From NCBI GenBank assembly GCA_001515945.1, contig LOER01000032.1, forward strand, positions 124,001-188,000: a stretch of DNA of 64,000 bases, in the 5' to 3' direction. The stretch comes from Desulfitibacter sp. BRH_c19. GTDB lineage: Bacteria; Bacillota; DSM-16504; Desulfitibacterales; Desulfitibacteraceae. A program made the position numbers and the translations under genes. The notes beneath the pieces are model-generated. The model ran no database searches and was not told where the DNA came from. It saw only the letters and a program-made list of their open reading frames with translations. Each line of letters starts with the position of its first letter. Position 1 is the stretch's first letter. This document shows positions 52,359 to 61,821 of this stretch, in pieces.

Positions 52359-53390
52359 AAGAGAATGGATGCGTACATCTCCTACTCCATGAAGTATAAC
52401 CCAATTAACCTTGCCCCTAATCTGCTTTTTATCTTTTTCTATAAGCTCTAGTAGTGACTGTTGATTTATACAGGTTGGTATTTCCCAGGGTAACCCTGAC
52501 TTTTTAATTAAATCAATTATCCTTTTAGCCTCATCTTTTTTTAAATAGCCTAGGTTCTTGGATAGTTTAGCAACATAAACTATTCCAACCCCTACAGCCT
52601 CTCCATGCCTTAAGCCTGTTAGTACTTCAATGCTATGACCCATTGTATGACCCAAATTTAAAAGCATCCTACTTCCGGTCAGCTCTTTTTCATCTTCTTC
52701 AACAATTCGTGCTTTAATTTCACAGCAACTTTTGATTAATGCAGGCAACCCTTCATAGGTGGGATTTATTATGTTTACTTTTTCTGATAATTCATTAAAA
52801 AAATTTTTACCATCCAGGATCCCATACTTAATAACTTCCCCCAAACCAGCTTTAAACTCCGCTTCAGGAAGTGTTTTTAAAAATTCTGTATTAATAAATA
52901 CAAGCTTAGGCTGATAAAAGGCACCTACTATATTCTTTATACCACCAAAGTTAATACCTGTTTTACCACCAACACTACTGTCGACAGCTGATAATAAGGT
53001 AGTGGGTATTTGAATATATGGGATACCTCTCATATAAGTTGCAGCCACAAATCCAGTTAAATCCCCTACAACTCCTCCACCAAGTGCTATAAGAAGTGAA
53101 TGCCTGTCATAATTTTTTGCTAACAAAAAATCAAAGAGGTTGCGGCAATACTTTATGCTTTTTGCCTTCTCTCCATCAGGAACAATATGAATATTTACAT
53201 CATAGCCCAAACTTTTTAATATTTTAAATAGTTCCAGTCCATGATATTTGAAGATATTATTTTGTGAAACAATACAACATTTCTTAGTGTCATGTAAATT
53301 TTCTATATGTGGTATGATTTCACTTATAGCACTAGAGGCAAGTATAATATCATAGCTATTTTGACCTAATCCAATCTGTAGTCTATCCAT
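52332..53390 (-). CDS. aroB: 3-dehydroquinate synthase
   Basis: This 352-residue NAD-dependent enzyme has ALGGGVVGDLTGFVAATYMRG, the metal- and substrate-binding PTTLLSAVDSSVGGKTGINF, GLGEVIKYG and LNLGHTMGHSIE. It converts DAHP to 3-dehydroquinate in the shikimate pathway. It overlaps aroK by eight bases, so both are co-translated. The C-terminal codons form part of a terminator-like hairpin. Confidence 0.97.
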   Translation of the reverse strand: MDRLQIGLGQNSYDIILASSAISEIIPHIENLHDTKKCCIVSQNNIFKYHGLELFKILKSLGYDVNIHIVPDGEKAKSIKYCRNLFDFLLAKNYDRHSLLIALGGGVVGDLTGFVAATYMRGIPYIQIPTTLLSAVDSSVGGKTGINFGGIKNIVGAFYQPKLVFINTEFLKTLPEAEFKAGLGEVIKYGILDGKNFFNELSEKVNIINPTYEGLPALIKSCCEIKARIVEEDEKELTGSRMLLNLGHTMGHSIEVLTGLRHGEAVGVGIVYVAKLSKNLGYLKKDEAKRIIDLIKKSGLPWEIPTCINQQSLLELIEKDKKQIRGKVNWVILHGVGDVRIHSLANSEIPII

Positions 53391-53898
53391 TGCTTTTTAA
53401 TAACCCCACTATTTCATCAACCACTTCTTCAAGCTCTTTGCCTGTGGTATTTATTTTAAAATCTGCCTTATTATAGATAGGTATCCTTTGTTCCAGTAAT
53501 CTAGTAATGTTTTCAATGGATTTATCATTACCTAGTAGTGGTCTGAAGCTATTTCTTTTAGAGACCCTCTTTTGTATTTCTTCAGGACTTGCGTCCAAAG
53601 CCACAATTATCCCACTCTTTGCAAGTAAATCAATATTTTCAGGAAACAGTACAGCTCCTCCACCAGTAGCTATAACATAATTATTTTGCTTACTAGCTCT
53701 CATTACGGCAAGTGCTTCCTCAGAACGAAACCTTACTTCACCATAATCATTAAATATCTTGCCTATGCTCATTCCAGAAACTTTTTCTATATCTTCATCT
53801 GTATCAAAGAACTTCATTTTTAGTTTATTTGCTAACCTTTTTCCAACAGCCGTCTTTCCTGTTCCCATAAAACCAATTAAAATAATATTATTTTTCAT
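53383..53898 (-). CDS. aroK: Shikimate kinase
   Basis: This protein of about 171 residues has the P-loop IGFMGTGKTAVGKRLA, the DTDEDIEK shikimate-binding Asp motif, the GGGAV motif and the lid KRNSFRPLL. It phosphorylates shikimate. The ATG at 53896-53898 has GAGGCGG about nine bases upstream and gives the family N-terminus; a longer in-frame start 16 codons upstream is unlikely. It overlaps aroB. Confidence 0.96.
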   Translation of the reverse strand: MKNNIILIGFMGTGKTAVGKRLANKLKMKFFDTDEDIEKVSGMSIGKIFNDYGEVRFRSEEALAVMRASKQNNYVIATGGGAVLFPENIDLLAKSGIIVALDASPEEIQKRVSKRNSFRPLLGNDKSIENITRLLEQRIPIYNKADFKINTTGKELEEVVDEIVGLLKSNG

Positions 53899-54001
53899 TC
53901 TCAACCGCCTCACGTATGCAAATATTTTTGTTAACAACATTACCATATTTATAATTATATTGCTTTTATGTTCATTAAATCAATAAACAGTTTGAGAATT
54001 T

Positions 54002-54760
54002 TTACATTTCACCCATATATTTTCCCAAATGCCACATGCCTTCATCTATTCTTCCCGTAAACCAGATATATTTACCATTGCCGTGCATATAACCCTTGTA
54101 AAATTCACCCCTGTATTGAGCGCCATCAGGAAAGTTCATGACACCCTCGCCCTCTATCTCTCCATCCACAAAACTTCCTATATATTTTTTACCAAAAGGC
54201 CATGTATAAGTCCCTTGACCATGCATCTTTCCATCTTTTGTTTCACCCTGATATAATTCATCATTAGGAAAATTTATTGTTTTAAAGACGAGACCACTAG
54301 GCTTTTCATTTGGGACATTAATCACTCCAAAATTAACTATTATCGACTTGGAATTTTCATTAAAACCTACTGCTGCATCAAGACTTTCTCCTATAAACCT
54401 TAAAGGTACCATGGTTCTTCCATTAATAAGCCTTGCTGGAGCATCTAAATCCTTATTCATTCCATTAACAAGAGCATTTTTGCTGTCTAACTTTAAGATA
54501 ATCGTATTTTTAGCCTTTATTACTGTTATGCTTTCAGTAGAATCTTCCCATTCCACTAGTGCTCCCATGGCTTCAGCTATATTTCTTAAAGGAATAAATG
54601 TCCTGTGATCAATAATCACAGGCGGTACATCAAGCTTAACAGAAGCGTTGTTAACATACACCCTATAATCTTCTAAATTGCTTGCTAGAACAGTATCGTT
54701 TAAAAAGACGATATTAAAACAAATAATTAACACAAATAATAGACTTTTATTAAACCTCAT
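54002..54760 (-). CDS. Secreted copper-amine-oxidase-stalk and MORN-repeat protein
   Basis: This 252-residue protein has a signal peptide, then a stalk domain with two halves (KLDVPPVIIDHRTFIPLRNIAEAMGALVEW and RLINGRTMVPLRFIGESLDAAVGF, cited in part). Three C-terminal MORN repeats (about 170-245) follow: YQGETKDGKMHGQGTYTW, YIGSFVDGEIEGEGV and YRGEFYKGYMHGNGKYIW. MORN repeats usually bind lipids or proteins and are rare in secreted bacterial proteins. It follows the SLH protein gene by 39 bases. Function unknown. Confidence 0.85.
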   Translation of the reverse strand: MRFNKSLLFVLIICFNIVFLNDTVLASNLEDYRVYVNNASVKLDVPPVIIDHRTFIPLRNIAEAMGALVEWEDSTESITVIKAKNTIILKLDSKNALVNGMNKDLDAPARLINGRTMVPLRFIGESLDAAVGFNENSKSIIVNFGVINVPNEKPSGLVFKTINFPNDELYQGETKDGKMHGQGTYTWPFGKKYIGSFVDGEIEGEGVMNFPDGAQYRGEFYKGYMHGNGKYIWFTGRIDEGMWHLGKYMGEM

Positions 54761-54799
54761 AGCAACTCACATCCTATACAAAGCAAGTAAAAGCTCCAA

Positions 54800-57352
54800 C
54801 TAATGAATATGGTTTACTTTTAAAATCACTTTAATAACTCTATCGTCATCAAGAACTATAACTCTATCATTTTTCTTAATAGTACTCCTACCTAAACTGA
54901 ATGTGTAGCGTGATTTATCATAGTCAAATATTAATGTATCATCTGTAAACTCATACCAGAAGGTGCTTCCACCCTCACCAGTTGGCTCAAGCTCAATATA
55001 ATCATCTTCTTTTTCTCCAACGGTTTTGTATACATCTCTAAAGTCAGTTTTTGTACTACTTCCATACCTAGTTATAATATCTATATCACCATTACTATAA
55101 GCAAAAAATTTAACTATATTACCCCGACCCAGGGATGTCTTTTTCTCCACATAATACTCTTTAATGCCCTCTTCGGCCACATTAATCTTGGCAACCCACT
55201 GATCACCCTTAGCATATGGAGTCTCTGTTACAATTCCATAGTAGGGTTGACCTGCTACCTGTTCAAAATCTGTATGAAATACTACAAACTTGGCTTCTCC
55301 ACCAGGTGCACCTACTACATAGGCCTGTGAATTCTCAGGAATCTTATTTCTAATACTATCCCATGTAAGAAGGGTTTCTTTATGATGAGAGCCATCTTCA
55401 TCCTTCTCATATTTCATTATAAGTGTATTACTGTTAATGAAGAATTTTCTGCTGCCTTCCTGGATATAGTTAAAGTTTCCGCCAAACTCCATATTCTTAA
55501 GATTATATAATGGATATTCAGTAAGTAGCTCAGCTCCCCTGCCTGATAGATTGAACTCATTATAGTTGTATATCTCGCTAGGATCTAAGATTATCCTTAG
55601 AGACCCTTCCTTAATATCTCCATCATCATTTAGCTCATACCTAATGGGAACATAAAGTTTTTTCTTATCATCAAACTTAAAGAAACCTGATGAACTTCCA
55701 AATATTCTCCATTCACTATCTGTTTCAACTGAATAAGCAGTAGTAGAACCCTTATAGGTAAATACTCTAAAAATCCTGTGATTAATAAAATCTGATCCAT
55801 AGGCATCAATAAGAATACCAAAATACTCATCTGTCTCCTCTTTAACTGTGTTACGAATGTGTCGCACTTCTCCATTCATATCAAGTAAGAGCTGTACTTC
55901 TTTAGTCCTCAAATTGGCTAACTTATTTGCATCGAAGTTATACCATTGAATGGAGCTGTCGCTGTCTGTTGAAAAGGTGGCATAATTAGAATTTACAACA
56001 TATTCTGTACCATTGACCGTAATACTATTAGTTGCAATATTAGTAAGTTCTCCGCCTGTATTTATTCCATCTACTATTAGATGGAGCTCATTATTACGAT
56101 TTTTAAACCCATATACTAGTTTATCTGCCCTAAGCACATCAAGATTAATGTCATTGAGGTTAGTATCAACAAGATACACATTCCTGTAATCTCTAAATTC
56201 AAAGGTGTCTTCAATCCCTAGATCATTCCAAATGGTTAGGGAACGCGCAGAAGCATCTTTAACAACAGCACCATTTAGTTCTGGCAAAAATTCATAGATA
56301 CTAGCAAATGCAATTTTACCCTCTTCAAGTACAAATTTTCCAAAGTAATCGGTTTTGTCCTTAAGTGAGCCTTCAGAGAAATTAACATAGCATATAAAAT
56401 CATCACTAAACCTGTACTTGGTTTTATCACCTTTAAATGTTGTATCAGCAGGTCTCCTATCTACTGCCTCCCTAAATTGGGAAACAGTACTATGCTTAAT
56501 CTCATCTGGTTCAGTAATGACATTTAGAGAAAATATTAGACCATCATCATGTTTAATCTTTACATTTAGACCTAAAAGATAATCAGTATTATCATTGGTC
56601 CTCAAGCTAAATAGTCCACTATCATTTTCATCTTCAGCCTCTATCCAAACCTCATTCCTATTATAGCTATTCTCAGTTCTGAAGTTTTTGGTAACTCGGC
56701 CTGTGATAGATTCATTGTCCTCTAACATTGTGTTTAACAATGTATCCATATCCTCATTGGGTAAAAATTCACCTTCCCTGGTATTCCATGAAACAACTTG
56801 CTTATCTAAGGCCCTACTTAACATAACAAATACATCTCCACGTGGAGCGGGAAAATCCGGTCTTTCAAATAATCCTTCTATTAAGCCTATTTCTTCACCT
56901 TGTTCAAGATAATTATCAGGCCAGTGATATGGAAGATTTTCATATCCAAGCAGTCTGCAAAGAATTGTTACTGCTTCCTGATAAGATATAGTGTCATTTG
57001 GTCTAAAATAGCCAGACGGGTCCCCTATAATAATCTCATGCTTATATGCCAGATTCACCCAACCAGTATACCACTGATCCTTTGTAACATCTTTAAAATT
57101 AGTGAAATTTTCCTTCATGGCATCAGTCTCATCAAAGCTTTTTAGTGTTAAGGCAATTTTAGCAAACTGAGCCCTAGTAATACTTTGCTCAAGTCCAAGT
57201 GAGCCATCTGGAAAACCTGTAACAATTTCAAGATTTACCATCCTCTGACCAGCATCATACTTGTCCTGATTAGTGACAGCTGCATCAACTGTGCTGACAC
57301 ATAAAAAGGTCATTGCAAAAAAAATCAAGAGAATTAATGCTCTCTTTCTCAT
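54800..57352 (-). CDS. S-layer homology (SLH) domain surface protein
   Basis: This 850-residue secreted protein has a signal peptide (ALILLIFFAMTFLCVST) and three SLH repeats (about 28-190): MVNLEIVTGFPDGSLGLEQSITRAQFAKIAL, WVNLAYKHEIIIGDPSGYFRPNDTISYQEAV and a third ending RGDVFVMLSRAL. The remaining 650 residues are beta-rich and unrecognised. SLH repeats bind pyruvylated wall polymer, so the protein probably sits in the S-layer. Its ATG overlaps the pilT stop by four bases (ATGA). Confidence 0.9.
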   Translation of the reverse strand: MRKRALILLIFFAMTFLCVSTVDAAVTNQDKYDAGQRMVNLEIVTGFPDGSLGLEQSITRAQFAKIALTLKSFDETDAMKENFTNFKDVTKDQWYTGWVNLAYKHEIIIGDPSGYFRPNDTISYQEAVTILCRLLGYENLPYHWPDNYLEQGEEIGLIEGLFERPDFPAPRGDVFVMLSRALDKQVVSWNTREGEFLPNEDMDTLLNTMLEDNESITGRVTKNFRTENSYNRNEVWIEAEDENDSGLFSLRTNDNTDYLLGLNVKIKHDDGLIFSLNVITEPDEIKHSTVSQFREAVDRRPADTTFKGDKTKYRFSDDFICYVNFSEGSLKDKTDYFGKFVLEEGKIAFASIYEFLPELNGAVVKDASARSLTIWNDLGIEDTFEFRDYRNVYLVDTNLNDINLDVLRADKLVYGFKNRNNELHLIVDGINTGGELTNIATNSITVNGTEYVVNSNYATFSTDSDSSIQWYNFDANKLANLRTKEVQLLLDMNGEVRHIRNTVKEETDEYFGILIDAYGSDFINHRIFRVFTYKGSTTAYSVETDSEWRIFGSSSGFFKFDDKKKLYVPIRYELNDDGDIKEGSLRIILDPSEIYNYNEFNLSGRGAELLTEYPLYNLKNMEFGGNFNYIQEGSRKFFINSNTLIMKYEKDEDGSHHKETLLTWDSIRNKIPENSQAYVVGAPGGEAKFVVFHTDFEQVAGQPYYGIVTETPYAKGDQWVAKINVAEEGIKEYYVEKKTSLGRGNIVKFFAYSNGDIDIITRYGSSTKTDFRDVYKTVGEKEDDYIELEPTGEGGSTFWYEFTDDTLIFDYDKSRYTFSLGRSTIKKNDRVIVLDDDRVIKVILKVNHIH

Positions 57353-58458
57353 CTATTATTCACCCCCACACCATGATTACTAAAAACCTTACTACCCTTG
57401 CCATATAAATAAGTTATCATTGCTTCTTGATCAACAGCATACTCTAATGCATCCTCAGCTACTATAATACCCCTCTCATAATATATCTGTAATTGACTGT
57501 CAAGGGTCTGCATTCCATATTTGGAGCCTGTCTGTATTGACGAATAAATCTGGTGGATTTTATTATTTCTTATAAGGTTACGAATAGCAGGGGTACATAA
57601 CAAAATTTCAACAGCAGCTATTCTGCCCCTTCCATCAGCTCGTTTGATAAGTCTTTGGGAGATGATACCAGCTAGTGTGTTTGCCAATTGGACTCGTATT
57701 TGTTCCTGCTGGCTGGAAGGAAATACATCTATGATACGTGCCACAGTTTGAGCAGCATCCTTTGTATGTAATGAAGCCATTACTAAATGTCCCGTCTCGG
57801 CTGCAGTAATTGCAATTGATATGGTCTCTAAATCCCTCATTTCTCCTACCATAATTACATCTGGATCTTGGCGTAGGGATGCTCGCAGAGCATTGGGGAA
57901 GCTTTTACTGTCTCTACCAATCTCTCTTTGAGTTACAATACTTTTCTTATGTGTATGAAGATATTCAATGGGATCTTCTAAGGTTACGATATGACAAAAC
58001 TTTTCCTTATTTATTAAGTCTATCATTGCTGCTAATGTGGTGGATTTACCGATGCCGGTAGGCCCAGTAACTAAGATGAGCCCAGACGAACGTCTTGCAA
58101 GAATCTTAATAGATTCAGGAAGGCCTAATTCATTGATAGAGGGTATAACACTATTTATTACCCTAAATGCAATACCTACTGCATCCCTGTATTTATATGC
58201 ATTTATGCGGAAATATCCTAATTCTTTACAGGTATATGAAAAGTCTATCTCACCCGTTTGCTTAAATATTTCCAGTTTGTCTGGATTAACCTGAACCTGA
58301 TTTAAGAGTCCTAATGTATCATCTGAACTAAGGGGAGGCAAATCTAGCGTCTCTAATACACCATTTATCCTTATAAAAGGTGCAATCCCCACTTTTATGT
58401 GTAAATCGGACGCACCTCTATCAACTGCAGTTCTTAATAAATCATGAATATTTGCCAA
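57349..58458 (-). CDS. pilT: Type IV pilus retraction ATPase PilT
   Basis: This 369-residue ATPase has the PilT layout: IHDLLRTAVDRGASDLHIKVG, Walker A GPTGIGKSTTLAAMID, Asp box LEDPIEYLH, Walker B DPDVIMVGEMRD and His box ASLHTKDAAQT. The C-terminal AIRNLIR motif, diagnostic of PilT, is present. It depolymerises pili for twitching. The start is TTG at 58456-58458 with AAGGGGA ten bases upstream. It is translationally coupled to the SLH protein gene. Confidence 0.95.
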   Translation of the reverse strand: MANIHDLLRTAVDRGASDLHIKVGIAPFIRINGVLETLDLPPLSSDDTLGLLNQVQVNPDKLEIFKQTGEIDFSYTCKELGYFRINAYKYRDAVGIAFRVINSVIPSINELGLPESIKILARRSSGLILVTGPTGIGKSTTLAAMIDLINKEKFCHIVTLEDPIEYLHTHKKSIVTQREIGRDSKSFPNALRASLRQDPDVIMVGEMRDLETISIAITAAETGHLVMASLHTKDAAQTVARIIDVFPSSQQEQIRVQLANTLAGIISQRLIKRADGRGRIAAVEILLCTPAIRNLIRNNKIHQIYSSIQTGSKYGMQTLDSQLQIYYERGIIVAEDALEYAVDQEAMITYLYGKGSKVFSNHGVGVNNR

Positions 58459-58476
58459 TTTTAAACCGTCCCCTTT

Positions 58477-59019
58477 CTATTTCTTGTATTCTATAGCTAT
58501 GAAATTCTTGGTATTGTCAAGCGAATCTCCTAAAATTTTAGCATTATTTAGAAGAATATTTGACACTATTTCATAGCTTTTACCTTCTTTTTCACCAATA
58601 ATAGTAAAGGTTAATACATATCGTTTATACTTATCACTTAGATTAATTTCTGACAGTTTAAAGCTTAAACCATCCGAAGCTAAAAAAGCTTCGGTTTGAT
58701 ATAAATTTGAGGTACCGACTTTTTGATAAATTATGTTTCCATCTAGATAAAAAGCTCTTTTATCGTCGGGAACGATACTGGGGTTGCTTTCTAAAAGAGT
58801 AATCTCTGTGGCATTGCGTAAGTCCTTTGTTATAATGGCTGCAGTATTACGAGCACTACTTTGGATAACTGATTGCGCTTCTCCCATAGCAAATGACCTT
58901 TGCCCAAAGAAAAAAAAGTTATAGCCCACAGCTAGTACAATACCCAAAAGAGCTAGAGTTAGAATTAACTCTATAAGAGAGAAACCTTTTTCACTTTTAA
59001 CATAAGTAGTCTTTTTCAT
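58477..59019 (-). CDS. PilW/GspJ-like minor prepilin (cluster 2)
   Basis: This prepilin of about 180 residues starts KKTTYVKSEKGFSLIELILTLALLGIVLA, with Gly-Phe cleavage and Glu5. The region SARNTAAIITKDLRNATEITLL fits a GspJ/PilW minor pilin. The ATG at 59017-59019 has AGAGG seven bases upstream; an ATG six codons earlier is possible. It lies between the beta-propeller pilin and pilT. Confidence 0.86.
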   Translation of the reverse strand: MKKTTYVKSEKGFSLIELILTLALLGIVLAVGYNFFFFGQRSFAMGEAQSVIQSSARNTAAIITKDLRNATEITLLESNPSIVPDDKRAFYLDGNIIYQKVGTSNLYQTEAFLASDGLSFKLSEINLSDKYKRYVLTFTIIGEKEGKSYEIVSNILLNNAKILGDSLDNTKNFIAIEYKK

Positions 59020-59033
59020 AAAATAACCTCTCA

Positions 59034-60545
59034 TCAATCTCTACCAGTTACACTATATAAATGATCCGTAATGTCTGAGGTTTCAACTGTCCAATAAATT
59101 CCATCAGGTGAAGTAAGAACTGCTCCATTATCCCCAACAGCTACAAATGTACTAAAAGCCCAGGTAACAGAATTTAATGTGTTCGTGGTTACATTAATCT
59201 CATTCCAGGTATCATCATCAAAATAATAGATAATTTTTCCCCCTTCTCCAACAGCTACTAATGTACCGTCATCACTAGCAGTAACACTTTTAAGGTCTGA
59301 ACCGCCAAAGTCTGTTTCTGTCCAAGTTAAGTCACTTGTAGATGTAGATTTAGTTGCAGTTAAAATAATTCCATCGTCACCAACAGCTACAAAATCAACA
59401 CCTTCAATTACATCGTTTGATACTGATGCTACAGAGTTTAAGCTATATACTTCTTGTGAAACAGTCCAATTAATACCATCACTTGAAGTTAGAATACCAT
59501 CACCTACTGCAACAAACATACTATTACCCCATGTAACAGAATTAATATTATTAGTTATCTCTATACCCTCATCATCGTAATCGTTCCACGTTACCCCTTG
59601 ATCGTTGGAGTATAATATAGTTCCACTTTCTCCTACAGCAATGATAGTATTAGAATTACCAGCCACATCTTTTAGATTGCTGCCATTCAAAATATTATAC
59701 CTTCGTTTTGTCCATGAAACCCCATCATCTGAAGTGGATATAACACCAGATTCTCCTACAGCTAGAAAACCTGATGGTACCTTAGAAACTCCATATATAT
59801 TCTTGCCGTCAGTTGTATATGTATTTGAATTCCAATCTTCACCTATTGCAGAAACAAATAATTTGTTGGCAGGTCCAGCTGCTAAAAATGTAGGAATAAA
59901 TATCCTATATAAGGCCTCGTAGCTGCTTTCATTATTATCATCGAAGATAGTTACCCTAATTATGTCTTCTATAAATACTTTATTATCAAAATCATCGTCA
60001 TCTCCATAGTCGTCAATAGTTAAAGTTAAATCTGAATCTACTCCATTATTCGAAATGGTTTCGGTATTAGATACAGCAATAGGAGTTTCGCTTGATTCTC
60101 TGATATACTCTGCTTTAACGCTCATTCCATTAGCATTTCTAGCAAATATATTAACAGTAATTACCTGTGATTCGCCAATCTTTACAAGGTATTTAGGGTC
60201 TGGATCTATAATAACAACTATAGGAAGAAATGCAGAAGCTTTTGAAGATCTTTCACCTTGCGGTTTTATAATATTAATAAGTCCTCCTGGAATATCCAAA
60301 TAAAAACCATCAAAGTTGACACCTAAAATATAGTGGGTATCAGCCCCTTCATCTGCTATCTTAGATTCCATGTCCTTTTGAACTTCATAGTTTGCCTTAC
60401 TCTTATTACCCGCAGACATAATATGTATATAACTGCTAGTAAACAGGGTTGTAAAAGATACTATAATGATAGTCAAAATAGTAAGAGCAACTAGAACCTC
60501 TATTAATGTGAATCCATCCTGGTGAAAAGCCTTCTTCTTAAGCAT
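59034..60545 (-). CDS. Minor prepilin fused to a repeat beta-propeller
   Basis: This 503-residue protein begins KKKAFHQDGFTLIEVLVALTIL, a normal prepilin leader with Gly at -1 and Glu5, followed by a pilin-like helix. From about residue 235 to the end it holds six repeats of the form FVAVGDNGAVLTSPDGIYW (core VAVG, then TSxDGxxW) and a degenerate first one. This matches a YCF48/BNR-like beta-propeller of about seven blades. The middle (about 110-220) is a beta-sandwich-like region. It is probably a tip-exposed adhesive minor pilin. That the propeller is displayed outside is an inference. Confidence 0.87.
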   Translation of the reverse strand: MLKKKAFHQDGFTLIEVLVALTILTIIIVSFTTLFTSSYIHIMSAGNKSKANYEVQKDMESKIADEGADTHYILGVNFDGFYLDIPGGLINIIKPQGERSSKASAFLPIVVIIDPDPKYLVKIGESQVITVNIFARNANGMSVKAEYIRESSETPIAVSNTETISNNGVDSDLTLTIDDYGDDDDFDNKVFIEDIIRVTIFDDNNESSYEALYRIFIPTFLAAGPANKLFVSAIGEDWNSNTYTTDGKNIYGVSKVPSGFLAVGESGVISTSDDGVSWTKRRYNILNGSNLKDVAGNSNTIIAVGESGTILYSNDQGVTWNDYDDEGIEITNNINSVTWGNSMFVAVGDGILTSSDGINWTVSQEVYSLNSVASVSNDVIEGVDFVAVGDDGIILTATKSTSTSDLTWTETDFGGSDLKSVTASDDGTLVAVGEGGKIIYYFDDDTWNEINVTTNTLNSVTWAFSTFVAVGDNGAVLTSPDGIYWTVETSDITDHLYSVTGRD

Positions 60546-60575
60546 TTTCCATCACTACCTTTAAAATTCTTTGGT

Positions 60576-61766
60576 CTAATCTCCCCATATGCTTATCCTA
60601 TACTCTTCAACTACATCAGGGGCTACCCCTTCGTCTTCTAATTCTTCACTATTTACAGTAGAATCACCTGTTACTTTTATATTGTTTGCTATAACTGAAC
60701 CACTAAGCGTAATGGTTCCCTTAATGCTTGCATCTCCAATGTCAGCATAAAATCCACCACTAGCTTCAACAGTTCCCCCAAGGTCTAATCCGTTAGGCCC
60801 AAATACCCATACAAATATCTGTGCATTAGGTAAACTATCGTGTTTTGTTATAGTTGTACTGTTTCCTGAGCTAACATAATAATTTGCATAAATAATTAAG
60901 TTTCCTCCCCCATAAACCTCTATGGTACCGTCGTGATTAAAATTGCCATCGCATATAATGTAAACATCACCCAAAGATGTATCTACTGTTAAGTTGCTTT
61001 TTAAAACAAAATCCTCATCTACAATAACATACATGTCTTCATTTCCAGTTGGGCTAAATGTAAGGGTACCTCGAATATCAAAGCTATCAGCTATCGTATT
61101 CTCGTCAATAATATCTGTTTCAGTATTTCCAAGAGAATAATCCTCTAATGGTTGGAATTCTTCTAAAACTTCATCACTAAAGCTAGGAATTACAATACGA
61201 GGAAATGGATGATAAACATCATACACTAAATCATCTGGAAGGTGCTGACCAATAAATGGATCTTCATCTTCAGACTTTGCTGATCCAACTGAACCGTCAA
61301 TGGTATATTTATTCCCACTAAAGGTAATATCACCTTTAGCCAGCAATGTCATGTTAAAAAATCCACCCGTACTATCACCAACAAGTTTTACAGTAACTTT
61401 TTGGGATAAATCATCAACAGTTCCAATAGATTCTATTAATAATGTCCTGCTATCCTGCCTTTCTATCTTAACCTCAAAGTATCGGTTGGTAGAACCATCC
61501 AAATAGGAAGGTGCGGGCTCGATTGTACCACCTAAATTATCAAGCTCTTTTAAAATTAGCTTATCAGTATCATTCACTATGTTTTCGGCTACAGCTTCTG
61601 CTCCTGAACGAGCAAGATAATATGCCTGCATTCTTTTTTCTTCTCTAGCAGTTTGAATAGTATCTGCCATACTATAGTTCCATAGGGCTGTTCCTAGAAG
61701 AGTGAGGACAAGGACAACAAGGATAGCTACAATCATTGCGCTTCCTTCCTCATTTTTTTTAAACAT
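60576..61766 (-). CDS. PilX-like minor pilin with long beta-helix-like domain
   Basis: This 396-residue protein has the PilX N-terminal pattern NEEGSAMIVAILVVLVLTLLGTALW and YYLARSGAEAVAENI. The body (about 130-390) is rich in short repeated beta segments (GGGNLIIYANYYVSSGN, GTITLSGSVIANNIKVTG), resembling the polymer-like DUF7305/bactofilin-type beta-helix region seen in some PilX-like proteins. It lies between the secretin-N-domain gene and the propeller pilin. Confidence 0.82.
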   Translation of the reverse strand: MFKKNEEGSAMIVAILVVLVLTLLGTALWNYSMADTIQTAREEKRMQAYYLARSGAEAVAENIVNDTDKLILKELDNLGGTIEPAPSYLDGSTNRYFEVKIERQDSRTLLIESIGTVDDLSQKVTVKLVGDSTGGFFNMTLLAKGDITFSGNKYTIDGSVGSAKSEDEDPFIGQHLPDDLVYDVYHPFPRIVIPSFSDEVLEEFQPLEDYSLGNTETDIIDENTIADSFDIRGTLTFSPTGNEDMYVIVDEDFVLKSNLTVDTSLGDVYIICDGNFNHDGTIEVYGGGNLIIYANYYVSSGNSTTITKHDSLPNAQIFVWVFGPNGLDLGGTVEASGGFYADIGDASIKGTITLSGSVIANNIKVTGDSTVNSEELEDEGVAPDVVEEYRISIWGD

Positions 61767-61821
61767 TAATATTCACCTCACCTTTTACTCTTTTGTAGGG
61801 GTAACCTACCCTACCTTGAAA

